The notes under the pieces are model-generated. The model searched no databases, was not told where the DNA came from, and worked only from the letters and a program-made list of their open reading frames with translations. This document shows, in pieces, positions 11,305 to 24,488 of a stretch of 64,000 nt of DNA. Source of the stretch: Coprinopsis marcescibilis (Eukaryota > Basidiomycota > Agaricomycetes > Agaricales > Psathyrellaceae); the NCBI GenBank assembly GCA_004369085.1, contig ML210219.1:1-64000 (forward strand), written 5' to 3'. How positions within the stretch are numbered: position 1 is the first letter of the stretch; every line of letters starts with the position of its first letter. A program made the position numbers and the translations under genes.

Positions 11305-14167
11305 ATGTTGGCGCCTGAGGCTTGTGGCGTTGGACTTGTCCGTACTCTTACGTACTAAATGTCTGTGACACTTGGTAGATATCTGTATGTACTTTTATTT
11401 GTGCCTTGGACCCATCCATGTATCACGCTATCTCAACTGAGATTACTTTACCTGTATGATTCGGCTTTAAGACGCCAAGCGTTCAATTCCATTTCAATAA
11501 ATGGGCGAGATGTTCAGGCTTGAGTTGAACCACCGATGATTCCAATGTTCAACGTTCAACCCGGGTAGGTTATTAGTAGCACAGAGATTTGAAGGGGCTA
11601 AAAAGATCTTCTGTCCTGCTGTGATGAATGCATTTCACGTATTGAGTGCTCATATGTATACGTCCACAATTCGGGCTGAACGGATGACTGTTTGACTTGT
11701 TGACTCTCACGGCATCCCGAGAAATAGGAGGACTCCTAATTCGGATGCGTGACGTCATTTCGGCTAGCTTCAGGCGACGATCGGCACCCACATTGCCACA
11801 CAAGCCCAAGGGAATCTGCTTGAACTTTTAAAAAAATGGAAGAAGGGGGGAAGGATGTATATTTTCACAGAAGAAACCAAGGACAAATGTGGAAAAGCTC
11901 AGATGCCACCGCAGCAGGTGTGGCCCACACCTCGGACCGTTTTAAGCGGGGCCGGTTTGCGGATTCCCATCCTACTCGGAGACCTTCCGATGAGGGTGTC
12001 GAGGCCGCAGTCGACGGTGATCCCTTAATTTAAATAATAGAGGCACATGCCTCACTCAGGGGCCCAATAGCGTTACATCTGTATTCCAACATGTTTGAAC
12101 CCGCAGTCGACAGGTCCAGATTAAGGATGGAGAAGGGGCTGGCAATGTTGCCCATCATCTACCCCACGAATACAGCCTTCGAACTTCCAAGGCGCATAGA
12201 TCCGTGTTCGTGACAATGACAATCAATCTCAGTGCTTGACTACAGGCAGCGCACGTCGAGAGATAACAGAGATCGTGGCGTACGAGTAAATGTAAATATG
12301 TACGATCAAAGGCTGGGTAAGGGAGGATGGCAGGTTCAAGAGTCGAGCCACATATCAAGAGAGTTGATGCATGTCACTTGCCGCGTTTTCTTGATATAAG
12401 ACGTCCGCGTAGGGGACTGGGGAGATTGCGACAAATCTGAGAAATAGCCAAATTGGTCGCAATCGCCACTCAACCTTCGTCTTCATTGGATAAGCGGTGA
12501 AACAGGGGCGTTAATACGCGCTCGCCGGGGATTAAGCTGTTGGTTCACAAAGCATAATTGTTCTAGGTAATCGGTAAGTAGAATGAGAAGGTTGTGTCCG
12601 CTGTGCAAGAGGACGGGACTGAGACGTACCGCCCTAACTTTCGAAGACCCGGGACGTGTAAGATCCATCAGGATGCTAAAATGGCTCGGGAAAGAGGTGC
12701 ATTTTAGTATCCAGACCCTTGGTACCACGAATTCCAATTCCATCCGAAAGTCAAGTGGACGGCGCGGGACTCAGCATTATTCGGTCAGGGTTTGGGGAAT
12801 GGCCGAGAGGGTGAAATCAAGTGAGTTAATGTGGTTCCCAACATGAAAGATCGATTGGAGTCATCGACTATGCTCCTGATCATCGACATACTGAGAAGGA
12901 GATGCGCAGGACGTATCCTCCTCCTCCATCGTCACCTTCGCGATAGTCCGGTGGTCGGCTAAAATGTCATCAGTCAGACGACCATGGTTTTAGGAAGGAC
13001 TTTGCGGTTTGTGTATGTACGTATCTTTTCAGGGATCACACGCAAAGCAGGAGGCACCCTGTTGAGGTTATGTCAAGTGTCCCCACGAGCAAAGACGAGT
13101 AAGGTCGATCGGTAGCAATGCGGCTGATTTGTTAACTAACTCTGGAGGCACGGCCTCATCGACCGCGCCTTAGAAGAGGTGACCAGGTGATCGATATGAC
13201 GAGACAATATGCAGAGAAATCCCTATAAAGCATCTCTTCTTTTTGGATATCTGACGCAAGGAGGCGGAGCTTTGATGTGATGTCTCTCGTGAAGAATACT
13301 GGAGCAGTTGCATCTTTCGCAGAACGAAGCCTTGGAGAGATTTGGCATAGGAGGTTGCTCAGGCGGTTCGAGCCAGGGGTCGAGATGTTTACGATCCCAG
13401 ATAACCTTTGGTGGGGATCGAAGGGTATCGACCACCCAAATTCCGGAAGCGGGGGTTGCCGTTGAAGCGAGTATCCAGGACACATGGACCATTTCCACTT
13501 TCATCGGGGGGACAATGGGGTCAGAAAAGAAGATTGATAGTAAGGGAGGTGTACCTTTTTCGTCTTTCAAACAATACGCACTGGGATAGCATTGAGCGGC
13601 CTACAGGTGGGCAGAATTTCGGCCTCAGTTGAGCACTTTGACATTTGGGAGAACGAAGACGGAGGTCCATGCGGTGTGAGCGGAACCTTTCCAGTTTCGG
13701 TGTCCGAAGCACTTGGGCATCAACCAATGACTCAATTAGATCGCTGAATGCGGACTCGAATAGATGCATTGCTTGTCGGGGATAACGATCTAATGTTGCT
13801 TTCTCGTTATTGGACTTATCAGAGGAGCAATGGTGTTACCTGAACGCGGGATGTTGGAGTTTCGGTGAGGTTGAAGAGGCCTGAGTCTCGGGGGTGATAG
13901 CGGAATATATGTTTGTCAGACTGTAGGATCACAGTGTTACCCACTTGTCAATCCGAGGGAACTCGTGGCTGGGGATCAGAATGATGTAGCTCGTAAAATG
14001 AACCCACAAACCGCAGGCCGATGGGAACAATACTTCAAATCCGTCCATGGAGAACATGGGAAACACAGCATGTTTCAAGAATAGCGCTTATATACCTGTG
14101 CCAGGCCGGTGGAACTTCCACCTAGGGTCCACCTCCGAATCTCACGCAGAGCCAACTACCTTCAACC
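11305..14167. other. 2.9 kb stretch without a supported gene
   Basis: Only scattered short frames are present, such as minus 13223-13570, minus 13521-13769 and plus 12583-12846. None has a recognised motif or can be spliced into a convincing protein. A ten-base word, CGCAGTCGAC, occurs near 12006 and again near 12102. I found no terminal repeats, target-site duplications or transposase remnants. The last few hundred bases are presumably the promoter of the first zinc-cluster factor. Confidence 0.4.
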
Positions 14168-17100
14168 ATGTCCTCGAGCTTGCAGAAGGGGCCCATGGAC
14201 CAGCGCCCTCCCAAACGACCAAGAACTCAGACCGCAGAGGAGCCACCGGCTGGGCCGGTCGACCACATTTTCATCGCTGACGGAGTTTCAGCGAAGAAAG
14301 CAGGAGTAAAGAAGGTGAACTTGCCAGGCTTCGAATTCTTGTGTCCCACACCCAGCAACTGACAGAGTTGCTTGTAGACGCCACTTTCATGTTGCGAATG
14401 CCGACGGTGAGTATTGGTTTAGAAAGTCTCTGTCATGGCTAGATCGTTATTAAAAAACGTCGTTGCCAGGCTGAAGCTCAAGGTTTGTCGGTCGTGTTGC
14501 GCGCCATTTAAAACAGGATGACTGACGGTGAATATCGAAAAAGTGCGATCGTAACTTTCCTTGTGCTTCGTGCAAGGTCAGCAGCTTGCTTTTGGTTATA
14601 TTGCACCACAAACTGAAACAAGAGTGCCTTGTAGAAACGAGGATGTGCGGAGATATGTCCGGACGGTAAGTTCCATGCCTCACACACGTATGGAAAATCT
14701 CATACCTCTGCGGTCGTTTAGGGGTTCTGGTTTCTGGAAAGGGAACGCGTTTCATCCTCGCCAATACGGAGCAACTCCACGGTAAGATTCATGAGATGAG
14801 CGACCGCATTCGCCTTCTTGAAGATGCTCTTGGGGCTCTGAATCGAACACACGAACTCTATGTTCGGAGATGTTCCACTCTAGGTTACCACCCGTCCATG
14901 AGTAATGGCTATGCAGAGCAGGACGACGAGGACGTGCCAACGCATCCACTTCTCAAGACCGAGATGTTGTCGATCAAAAGCTCGATGGGCTTGTACACAA
15001 GCGGCAGCATCCCGGGTGGGAGCCAACAAAACGGTCGTAAGAGGGAGGAACACCCGGGCGATCCAACACATCGACCTGGAACGAGCAGTTCTATGGATGT
15101 GGATCTACCCTACGAGAAGCAACGAGGTTCTAGTGAGGATGCTGCCATGAGCCTGGAAGATCACATTTCAGAGGTGATTCGTTCGTTCCACTGCGATTTT
15201 GAGGTTGCTCATTCGTTCGGTGACAGAGAACCCTAAGAAATCCTTCTTCGCGACCAAGCACTGCGCACACGGATTATTCGGCGCACATCGCTCGACTCAG
15301 CGATGCTTTCCCTGTAGCCTCGCCTCTTTGGCTGGCTCAGGGCTCGCATAGTGATTCAACAGTCGGCACACCAGAGGGAGTAGTCTGGAGGGACCATGAC
15401 AGAAAGCTGGCATTGAGAGAATACATTCGGAACCAGCTGCCTGCCAGGAGAGAAGCAGAATACCTCTGGGAGCATGCAAAGAAGCATGCCCTTTGGCAGT
15501 GAGTTATTTCTCCAGCCATTAATCTTCTCATTATAAAATAAAAACTCCGCCTTCTAATAGGTACAACCCACATCCTTCACCCACATTCTTCACCAATCTG
15601 GTTCACCATGTCTACTCCTCGCATCTGCAACAGATCTGTCCACGTCGATTGGCACTCCTTTTCATGATACTCGCCGTGGGCTGTCATGTTGATATCGATG
15701 AGAGGAGGGTTACAAGCTATCACGGATCGACTCCACAGGCAGAATTGGAGAATCCTCGTGCCGAACACTATCATCAACTGGCACGCGCTTCTCTTTGCGA
15801 AATACCTATTATGGATGACACCAACGTCGACGTTGTACTCGCCTTGTTCTGGGAAATATGGTATTTGTTGGTATTTTCGGATAGGAAGAAGGCTGCTGGC
15901 TATGCGTGGGGAATAATGGGCCTAACCGCGAAGCTGGCGCAAAGTGTAAGTCTTCCTTTTTGGATATCTGGTACGCAGCCCCTGATGATATGTTTTTCGA
16001 TAGATTGGACTCCGTACGTCGCATATGATGTTGCTGGGGTAACTGTTTGATGCTGATTATTATCCAGACAGGAATAGCGGCAAATCTAAGGTTATTCCTG
16101 AGGAAGTCGAGAAGAGGCGGGCTCTGTTCTGGGAGCTAGCCTATCTCGATGCTAGATTGGTATGTTTTCGCCCTTAAGCTCCGCCGGCTTCGAGCTTACC
16201 AGAGTATATTAGTCGCTTTCATTGGGACGGCCTCCGTCACTGGCCATCAATCATATCGACTGCCAGCGTCCATCCTATACTCCTGATGAGGGAGTTGATA
16301 TCCGGGAAAGTTCACATCATTGCAAGTCATCATCATTGTAGATCTGTGCATCTTGGCTGAGGCATATTCACACAGTTCAAGAATGGAAGCATAGCTGTTA
16401 CGTCGAGTATCTTTCTCCTGTGCTTGAAGCCATCTCCAAGCCAGCAACGAACTTGGAGTACAGCACTGTGATTGAGCTCGACCGTCGAATCCGTGACAGC
16501 CCTATCCCAGATATTCTCAAGACATGGGACTACGATCGGCCCCGAACGGCAGGTTTCGTCATGCAACAGGCTAGTGTCAGCACATCGCTGGAAGCAGGTT
16601 TGTAACCCAATCCGTTACATAACGGGTGTTACTGACTTATGCAATAGTCCTTTTGCAATTGCACCGCGGCTTTTTCACCCGCGCCTTAAGCGGCTTTGAT
16701 GAAGCATTCAATCGGAAACACAGATATGCCCCATCTGTTGTTGCTGTCTTTTTGAGCGCGTCGAGGATGATTGCCTCTATCCAAGACCTGTACAAGCGAG
16801 AGCCTGAAATTACATCAAGGATCCTGGGTTTCTGGAGCAACGCATTTTCATCAGCCGTTCGTTTTCCTTTTGATCCAAGCCTTTCATGAATCTAATTCGT
16901 TGGAACCTTTCTCTTACCGCAGGTGGCGCTCTGCATGCTTATCTCTCGTGCGCCATTCACTTGTGTATCTCCGGCTGCGCTTCAAGAACTCGAGCGCGTC
17001 CGGATTCTGTTCCGAACGGCCAAGGATACAAGTCCCCGAGCGATGCAAGTGCTTGTAAGTAGCTCTCCTAACTTCCCGCATCCTTATCTACAACCTCCGT

Positions 17101-17803
17101 CTACAGCCTATCTTGGAATCAATGATCGACAAGGCCAATGATATATATAACCGTTGGTACGCAGGTCAAGAAATCCCGACAATGATATTAAGACACACCA
17201 ATGACGACGGTAGGTGTCGTTTTGCGATGAAGATGGCTAGACTGCTGATCTACACCGTTCTTTGAAGGCCCGAACAAACCATCCGGAACAAACGGCCACG
17301 CACAGAAATCGGATGCCCCAGATCCATTTGCGAACACGCACCCGAGCCTTGCGCAATGCATTGTCGAGTGCCACGAGCGCGCCAAAATCCTATTCCCCTC
17401 TCGTAAGGCGTGTACGTGTAGCGGGCCCGTTGAAAAGGCCTGCCCGCCTTCGCATTCCTGGATGCCACCTCCACAGCTTTCACCGCATCAGAAAGCGTCC
17501 CCAGTTCTGCCTCCTGAAGCGCCTTCCGTAAGGAATGCATACTATAATGGAAGTAACACACAACCTTCTCCACCTCCCTATCACCATGGTGGTTCCATGC
17601 CATACGACAGAAACGGAGTTTCTGGGAACAGTTCAGGTTTGTACTCGAATAGAGTTTTGCCCATAGGTGGGCCGGCGCTCCCTGTACCCCCTCCCATCTC
17701 AACCTTATCACCGGCCTCGAAAATGGCGGTCGTTGACACGTTGAATTTTGAACTCGGTGCTTTGAACGTAAACACCGAGCATAACTGGATGGCGTTCTTC
17801 TAA
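14168..17803 (+). CDS. Zn2Cys6 transcription factor, copy 1
   Basis: A fungal binuclear zinc-cluster transcription factor, expected to bind DNA in the nucleus; target genes are unknown. The DNA-binding motif must be assembled from very small exons: 14168-14314, 14378-14406, 14470-14482, 14544-14576 and 14635-14665, continuing at 14722. Spliced, it reads SCCECRRLKLKCDRNFPC, then ASCKKRGCAEICP, giving the six zinc-binding cysteines. A linker and coiled-coil follow (ILANTEQLHGKIHEMSDRIR). The Fungal_trans regulatory domain spans about 15380-16900 (CPRRLALLFMILAVG, HYHQLARASLCEIP, SDRKKAAGYAWGIMGL, RRALFWELAYLDARL). The tail is rich in Pro and Ser, and the protein ends EHNWMAFF. All junctions I followed keep frame, so it appears intact. 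It is a tandem paralog of the next gene in the same orientation, with matching intron positions around the zinc cluster. Confidence 0.88.
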
Positions 17804-18528
17804 CGACTTATTTATCCACTCGATTGCAGATTGGGGCGAGCGGGTTTTTTCCATCACGTTATGTATACAACCCCCTCTTTTGCAGCAGACTATTTAATAT
17901 ACTTCAGATTCGGAATATGACATTTATATTTTGAGCTATTCATTCCATCAAGCTGGTGTTCCGGAGGAAACGGATTTCTTTGGGGATGTTCTCGTCATTT
18001 GATTCCGTGCGAAAGACAAACTGACGGAGATTTGATGACCGCCCAGTGCCTCTTTGGCCTCGACAACTGGCATTTCATAAGATCTGTTGCTCCTTGTTCT
18101 TTTGTTGGGTAGAGGACAGCGGTTGCTGCGGCGGTGGTTCGACTTGCGGTGACTTTTGAGGGGGTTAGTCCTGGGTAGACATGTCTTCTGTACATAGGGA
18201 TTCTGTTATTTGTGATCGATCTTAGCATCGCCCAAGGCCAAAGATCAGAAAAAGAAGGATATCAACCCTGAATTACAAGTGCCAAGAAGGCAGAATCTCC
18301 GACGAATAAGGTCATCCTTGCCTGGAACCAGCTGCACGCCTCTTCTTGCCCCCCGCAAGTCACGGGAACACCTTTCCCGGTGTTCTCAATCCTGTATTCC
18401 TTTCTACTTGACCATATCCTTTACATTCTCTCTAATATCTTACGCTCCTCGCCGTCGTGGACAGCGACCAGGTCTGTCATCGACGCCCAACCTTCAAAGC
18501 CATAGACCACCCACCGACGACGCCCGAC
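17804..18528. other. Intergenic region between the two zinc-cluster factors
   Basis: No gene was found. The left part, with T-rich and AT-rich runs near 17880-17950, is a plausible 3' end for copy 1. The right part, about 18390-18470, is pyrimidine-rich and is a likely core promoter or 5' untranslated region for copy 2. Confidence 0.45.
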
Positions 18529-21500
18529 ATGTTCGGAGGGATGAGGGCATATGGCCAGGAAGGTCATGAACCAATGGATACCAGGCCAGCGAAGCGTCAA
18601 AGAAATCTGTCGGGACCAGCAGAGCAAGGATATCACGATTCCGTCCACAGCATGCCCCAGCAAGACATGCAAATCCAGCTGCCGCCTCCGAGGATCGACA
18701 TTCAAGTTGTACCACCTGCTGTTGCGGGCAAGGGGCGGTCGGAGGACAAGAATAATCGCAAATTGTCTTGCAAAGAGTGTCGGAGGTCAATTGCATTGCC
18801 TTGTGCTGTATTCATTCGTATTGACCTTGGATTTTATTTCTCGTAGGTTGAAGCTCAAGGTATGTGATTTCCAGGGCGAAGAGATCGAGGGCATTAATCA
18901 TTGTGATATACGTTACAGTGCGACCGTGTATTCCCATGTCAGGTACGTCGGCCAAGTCTTATCACCATACGAACTACCTCTAACCTTTCCTGTCAGTCTT
19001 GTGTTAAGCGTGGATGCGGCAGTCTCTGTCCTGAAGGTCAGATAGCTACCAGTCTCCAACGGTCCTTTTTACTAAAAATACCTCCCCCTCAGGCGCATTG
19101 ACCTCTGGCCGTGGCAGTCGGTGAGCCTTTCCATCTTTTCTCATTTCCAGCGTCTCATTACGAAGCACAGGTTTATTTTGGCCAACACCGAGCAATTACA
19201 CGAGAAAATATCACAGCTCGGTGACCGCGTAAGGCAGCTAGAGGACGCTTTGCAATCCGTACAAAGCCAGGTCTCGTCTCAACCCCACCCGCTGCTTGTG
19301 CCAGAACTTTTAAAGATCAAGACCGCACAGGAGCTTTATGGCGCCAGTGCTTCCAGCCACCCTCCACTTCCAAATGCAATGCAGGACACTCAGGCTGGTC
19401 CCTCTCGAGACGATCGACTGAGGGAATCCGTAGGGTCTTTATCCCTTGACCATCGTCCCGGTCCCCCTCCACATTCTATGATGGACCTAGACCACCTCAG
19501 AGAGTCGACTCCACCCGAAGTGCCACCTGACATTCTCCAACTGAGTTCGACCTTTCCTTTTCCTTGGTCAGTGGATCTCAAGATACGCAAGCGGATTAGG
19601 GATGCACTCCCCCCACGAGATGAAGCCCGGGCCATCTGCGAAGAAGCTCGCAGGAACGCCCTGTGGCAGTAAGTTTGGCCCTAACCGGTGATTAGACAAT
19701 TAGGCTAACCCTCGTCCCTGCTACGCGATGCTCGCAGGTACAACTTGGATTCATCGGAAACTTTCATTCCCAACTTGATCCATTACTGTTATAACACTCC
19801 CATTGAGGATGTGAGTCCGCGACGGTTGGCGCTGTTATTAATGGTCCTTTCTATTGGATCTCTGGTTGACCTCAATCGGCCCCTTGGATCTATGCATGGG
19901 GAGGCATACCACCACCTTGCACGTGCAGCGGTTTGCGAGATCCCTCTCATGGAGGAGCCAGATTTTGACGTGCTCCATGCCTTGGTACGTCTACATGTCG
20001 GGTGTCTGTTTCTCCGTCTTCTCATCTTTTTGGTTGCTAGTTTCTTATGCTATGGTATCACCTGATCTTCTCCGATAACAAGAAAGCGATTGGATATGCA
20101 TGGAACCTGATGGGTTTCGTCGCCAAGTTGGCACAGGGAGTAAGACCTTTCCAACAGATGTTCTGTGCCACCTTTGCTAACCGGCTTTCTAATCCAGTTG
20201 GGACTACGTATGCCTCCTTCGCTTCCTTGACTCATATCCGGGGTCACTGACGCTTGGTAATACTAACAGATCGCGACTCCCCTCGCCTCAAGCTCATACC
20301 GGAAGAGCACGAAAAGAGAAGAGCTATCTTTTGGGAACTCATAAATATGGACTGCCGGATGGTAACGCTTGCCTTCTTCCCCACGAGACCTTGATGCTTC
20401 GAGCTCACGCGTATCTGACAGAGCCTTTCCCTGGGCCGGCCATCGTCAATCTCTTTGGCACATGTGGATGTTCATCAACCAACTTACGTTGGACCGGGAA
20501 TCTATGTTTCTAGGGAGGAAATCGTGTGTGCGTTTGATTGTCAGCTGGCTTAAATTCCGAACTTCAAGGACTGACGAATTTATGGTCCCTGGATTTTTGT
20601 GTTGCAACAATAGATCATGAATGGAAAACGTCGTTCTTCATCAAATGCCTTTCGCCCATGTTGGAAGCGATGGTTGCGCCGGATCCACCTGACTACTCAC
20701 GTATCGTCGAGTTGGACAGGTCTGTCCGGGACTTTGGGGTGCCTGCACTCCTTGATACAGATTCCACCAAGGTCTTGGAAGTTGCACCGCGCTTCTTGTC
20801 GATGCAGCGGGCTTTGGTAGCTCTGGGCCGTGAAGTCGGTGAGGGACCTTTGTTGCGATCAAGGCAGTGCTGTTTGTTGATATCGTACCGCCTGTTCCTC
20901 AGCTCTTCTTCAGTTGCATCGCAAGTATTTCACGCAGGCAATGAGCGATTCCGCGGCATTCGACATGCATCACCAGTTTGCACCGTCCGTCATTGCTACG
21001 TATCTGGCGGCATCCGCATTGATCTCTAGCGTCGAGAGTCTGTTCAATCAGGAGGAACAGCTAAGTGCGCGGTTCTTGCATTTCTGGTTCAACAGCTTCT
21101 CTGCTTCGGTACGTGCCTTTCTCCTTCGCTGCTTGGCTTGGTCTCTTCCCTTGAATTTGCATCCGAGGAATTGGTGATTAATTGATAAGTTTACGTCATG
21201 TAGGTTACCCTTTCACTGCTCATTTCCCGTGCGCCGTCCACGCCACTTGCGAACTACGCCTTTCAAGCTTTGGAACGCGTTTGCCAACTGTTCCGCCGGG
21301 CAGCTGTCATTCTACCATTCTCTGCAAAGGCTCTGGTAAGTCTAGGTGTTGCTGCTTCTTGTTCCATTGTGGAACGTTACGGTGTGCGGAATGCTGATTG
21401 GTCGTTTTACTAGCCCGTGATGCAAAAGCTTGCGGAAAAATCGAGGAAAACACTCACTCAATCCCAGCCGAGCAAATACCCGGATGGTGCAAGCTATGCC

Positions 21501-21914
21501 AGGCACTCTGAGGTTAGGCATATGCCCGCGTGCTTCAAGCATGCCCATCCCTATCTGTCCCAGCAAGCAGAAAGGATACTTGCTTCCAACTCCAATTCTA
21601 TGTCGTCTTTAAATCTGATTCTGGATCGTGGACCGTCGGCAGAGTTCCCAAATCCGAGTTCATCGTCAGCTTCGGCAGTGCCAGCGGGACAGGGCGTGGG
21701 TGTGCAGAAGGATAGTTGGATACCGGACATTTATCGATTTGCGAGTCTGGGGCTTAGCTTGGATGACCGGTATGCGCCGGGGTATGCGGCATCGCAGCCG
21801 ACACCGTTTGTTCCCTCTTTCCCCCGTGTTTCCGAGACCAAGGATTTCAACTTTGATCATGGGGATATCACGGTTGGGTTGGTGGAGGAGACGAGTTATA
21901 TGGCTTGGTTCTAG
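18529..21914 (+). CDS. Zn2Cys6 transcription factor, copy 2
   Basis: A nuclear zinc-cluster regulator paralogous to the preceding gene; targets are unknown. The first exons are 18529-18785, 18847-18859 (13 bases), 18919-18942, 18997-19036 and a short one starting after about 19092. They give KLSCKECRRLKLKCDRVFPC followed by QSCVKRGCGSLCPEG, a complete Cys6 cluster. Next is a coiled-coil linker (ANTEQLHEKISQLGDRVRQL). The Fungal_trans domain spans about 19745-21110 (SPRRLALLLMVLSIGSL, HHLARAAVCEIPLMEEP, FSDNKKAIGYAWNLMGF, KRRAIFWELINMDCR). The tail is rich in Ser and Pro and ends SYMAWF, resembling the WMAFF end of copy 1. Start at 18529 is the first ATG in the frame; an apparent longer frame begins with GTG, not ATG. 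A nuclear-type basic patch (KRQR) lies near the N-terminus. Confidence 0.9.
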
Positions 21915-22335
21915 ACGTAGAGATGCGGTCGGCTGGCTGGGAAAACATGAGGTGGTAGCTTCGGGGCCTGTTGGCCTGGTCTTTTGTTGTTGTTTTTATT
22001 AAACCTGGAGGGAAACTCTTTTGCCTCTCTATGCTCTTAGTACACATTGCACATGCATGCGAAACGTTTACTAACTATGCTATTGTATTTCACGCTCTGT
22101 GGCTTGATGGTCGCTGGTGTAATGTATGTATTTGCTATTTTCGAAAGAATAGTGGTTTGGCTATCTTATCTTTGGGCGTTTGAACTTTGGCCTTGTTCTC
22201 ATAACCTGGCGCAGGAGCCTGAGATCTAGGTTGCCGCCTTGTAATGGGTTAGGTTACGTAAGCTGATTGTGGCCGACCACGCTGCCATGATGGAGCTTGG
22301 AGAGGACCAGCTTGTTCATCTACCTTTCCAGTATT
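21915..22335. other. Intergenic region between zinc-cluster factor 2 and CAF1
   Basis: No gene is supported. It combines the 3' flank of the transcription factor and the promoter of the deadenylase gene. An additional short 5' exon of the deadenylase cannot be excluded, since its start gives only a short N-terminus. Confidence 0.4.
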
Positions 22336-23647
22336 ATGGCTCGAATACGGGACGTATGGGCCCACAATCTTGAAATCGAAATGCGTAATATACGCGAAGT
22401 TATCGACGGATACCCGTATGTCGCAATGGTTGTGATATTCAGCATGTTCGCGATTGTGACACGCTTGGCTTACTTTCAGCCGCTAGGACACTGAATTTCC
22501 TGGCGTCGTTGCACGGCCAATCGGTACATTCAAGACCTCGTCGGACTACCACTACCAGACTTTGCGGTGTAATGTCGATTTGCTGAAGATTATCCAGCTT
22601 GGGATTACGCTGTCGGACGAGGAGGGGCATAATCCGCCGGAATGCTCCACATGGCAGTTCAATTTCAAGTTCAACCTCCAGTATGTGCTCAGTTCTTCCT
22701 TGTTGGTGGTGTGGATGCTGAGACAATGTATGTGGATCTGTGTAGGGATGATATGTATGCCCCCGACTCGCTAGACCAGCTAGAAAAGGCGGGGTTCGAC
22801 TTCCAGCGGCATGATGAGATTGGGATCCTACCCAACGATTTTGCCGAGCTTATGATCACGTCAGGCCTGGTCCTGACGAACGAAGCGACGTGGATATCTT
22901 TTCATAGGTGGGTAGGCGGCTAGCGTTTATATCCTGTTCCATCCCATTTGGGGGATTTCCTATCCTGTTCTGTTATGTCCGTACTGAATTGACGCTGACG
23001 CATGCTTTTGCAGTGGCTACGATTTTGGATACTTTATCAAGCTTCTTACAGCAAAGTCACTTCCAACATCTGAGGATGAATTCTTTAAACTGTTGAACAT
23101 ATGGTTCCCGGCGGTTTATGACATCAAGGTCTTGATGCGCGCCAACAAAAACCTCAAGGGCGGGCTCCAGCAAGTTGCTAATGACCTTGGGGTAAGTCTC
23201 TTACCCGACTCCCATGATTCTCTCATCTGACCATTCTCAATTCCAAAGATCCTGCAACAAGGAAACCCTCAACAAGCGGGTTCCGACTCACTTTTGGCAG
23301 CAGCGGTGTTCTTCAAGATCCGCGAGCTGTATTTCAATGACCAAATCGACGAAGAGGAGTACTCAGGGAAGCTGTACGGTCTAGGACAGACCTTTTCCCT
23401 GACGAACGGCAGTTTTGCTGAATCAAATCTCGGTGGTGCGACGCTCGCTGAGCGTGATGACAGAGGAGCGTCGATTCGAGATGTGCACAACCAGACGCCT
23501 GGTCCGGTTGCTGCTGTTCCACAGACACCTGGTGTGTTGAATCTGGGGTCGCTGCAGGGCGGGCCTTTGCAATCTGCAATGACACCCGGTTATGGTCCTC
23601 TAGTGGGGGCTAATTCATATGGTATTCGGATAGGGGGTGGGCGTTAG
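22336..23647 (+). CDS. CAF1: CCR4-NOT deadenylase subunit Caf1/Pop2
   Basis: A poly(A)-specific 3'-5' exoribonuclease of the DEDD superfamily that shortens mRNA tails as part of the cytoplasmic CCR4-NOT complex. Five exons keep frame: 22336-22428, 22487-22680, 22746-22907, 23014-23191 and 23249-23647, giving 341 residues. The first catalytic pair is in [19 protein letters not shown], formed exactly across the first intron. [17 protein letters not shown] provides the third acidic residue, again across an intron. DIKVLM and HQAG-like QQAGSDSLL complete the fold. The family's VTRIG-type stretch reads ILQQGNP here. After the nuclease domain a low-complexity Gly/Pro/Gln tail of about 80 residues (from about 23400) ends YGIRIGGGR, common in basidiomycete homologs. 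The start was taken at [13 protein letters not shown], which matches the usual N-terminus. Confidence 0.95.
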
Positions 23648-24488
23648 AGGGAATTTCATGTACATCTGTATCTTTCTTCTCGTTTGGCTAACCTTTTCTG
23701 TGTCATGACGGTGTTGTATTAGTATAATTGCCATCTGTTTTAATTTAAACCGTTTTCGATTCCGTTCATGTTGGATCAGTGTGTTTCTTCCTCCTGCCTC
23801 TGGGAGATTATGAGCCTACTCCTGGGATATTAATGTGTTCTTTTTACTCAGGTTAGTGATTGGGAGGTATGGATGAGGTGGACCCAGGACTCTGGTACCT
23901 TGAGGCGAAGGACAGGCTCCCTCGGTCAGCAAGTATTGCACGGATGCTCAAATTGGTTTCGGCAGAGAGATCCCGCCGGAGTACCTGTTATTCGTTGCCC
24001 GTAGCAATCGAACAACGATCGAGAGGAAACCGTCGACGCTTCATATTATTTCCCCTGTCGAGCCGTGCACCATTCGTACTTGAGCAGTAGGCGAGGGCCC
24101 GGCATTCATTGGGGGGTTTGCCTTGAAACATAATCGGCATCGGATCCTCGAGGCAGAATCATACGACCTTCCGTTTCACTACCTGTCCGACTATCGAACG
24201 GCTGCTGTTGGGCTTTGTCCCTCTCAGGGCATAGCGTAGGCTCGTTGCCAGACAGCGGGATGTCACGCCGACTTTGAATCACGGTCGTTCTATGTAGAAG
24301 TGGCGACCCCTCCGACGCCGCATGGCATATAGATACCCACCTATGATGAAATATCCAAATGTAGGTGGTTCGGAAACGGCAAGGGGGACGGTAGATAAAT
24401 ACTAGTGGAGTACACAAAGGGACAGGGGATATGGATGGGATTGCAAGTAAAGATAGGCTTAGCGCAATGCAGCCCTTCTGGAACTCCC
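23648..24488. other. Intergenic region between convergent CAF1 and BZZ1-like genes
   Basis: The two flanking genes converge, so this is a shared 3' region. A few short frames (for example plus 23860-24090) show nothing recognisable and no gene is called. The minus-strand frame that runs into this area is cut off once the last intron of the F-BAR gene is removed. Confidence 0.5.

Noticed and set aside
13150..13770. Two overlapping minus-strand frames that might form one gene
   Set aside because: No clear splice junction joins them, and neither shows a domain. Kept only as part of the unassigned gap.
14315..14721. Zinc-cluster factor copy 1 as a pseudogene
   Set aside because: Stops appear in every long frame here, but five small introns with GT-AG ends restore all six cysteines and a continuous frame.
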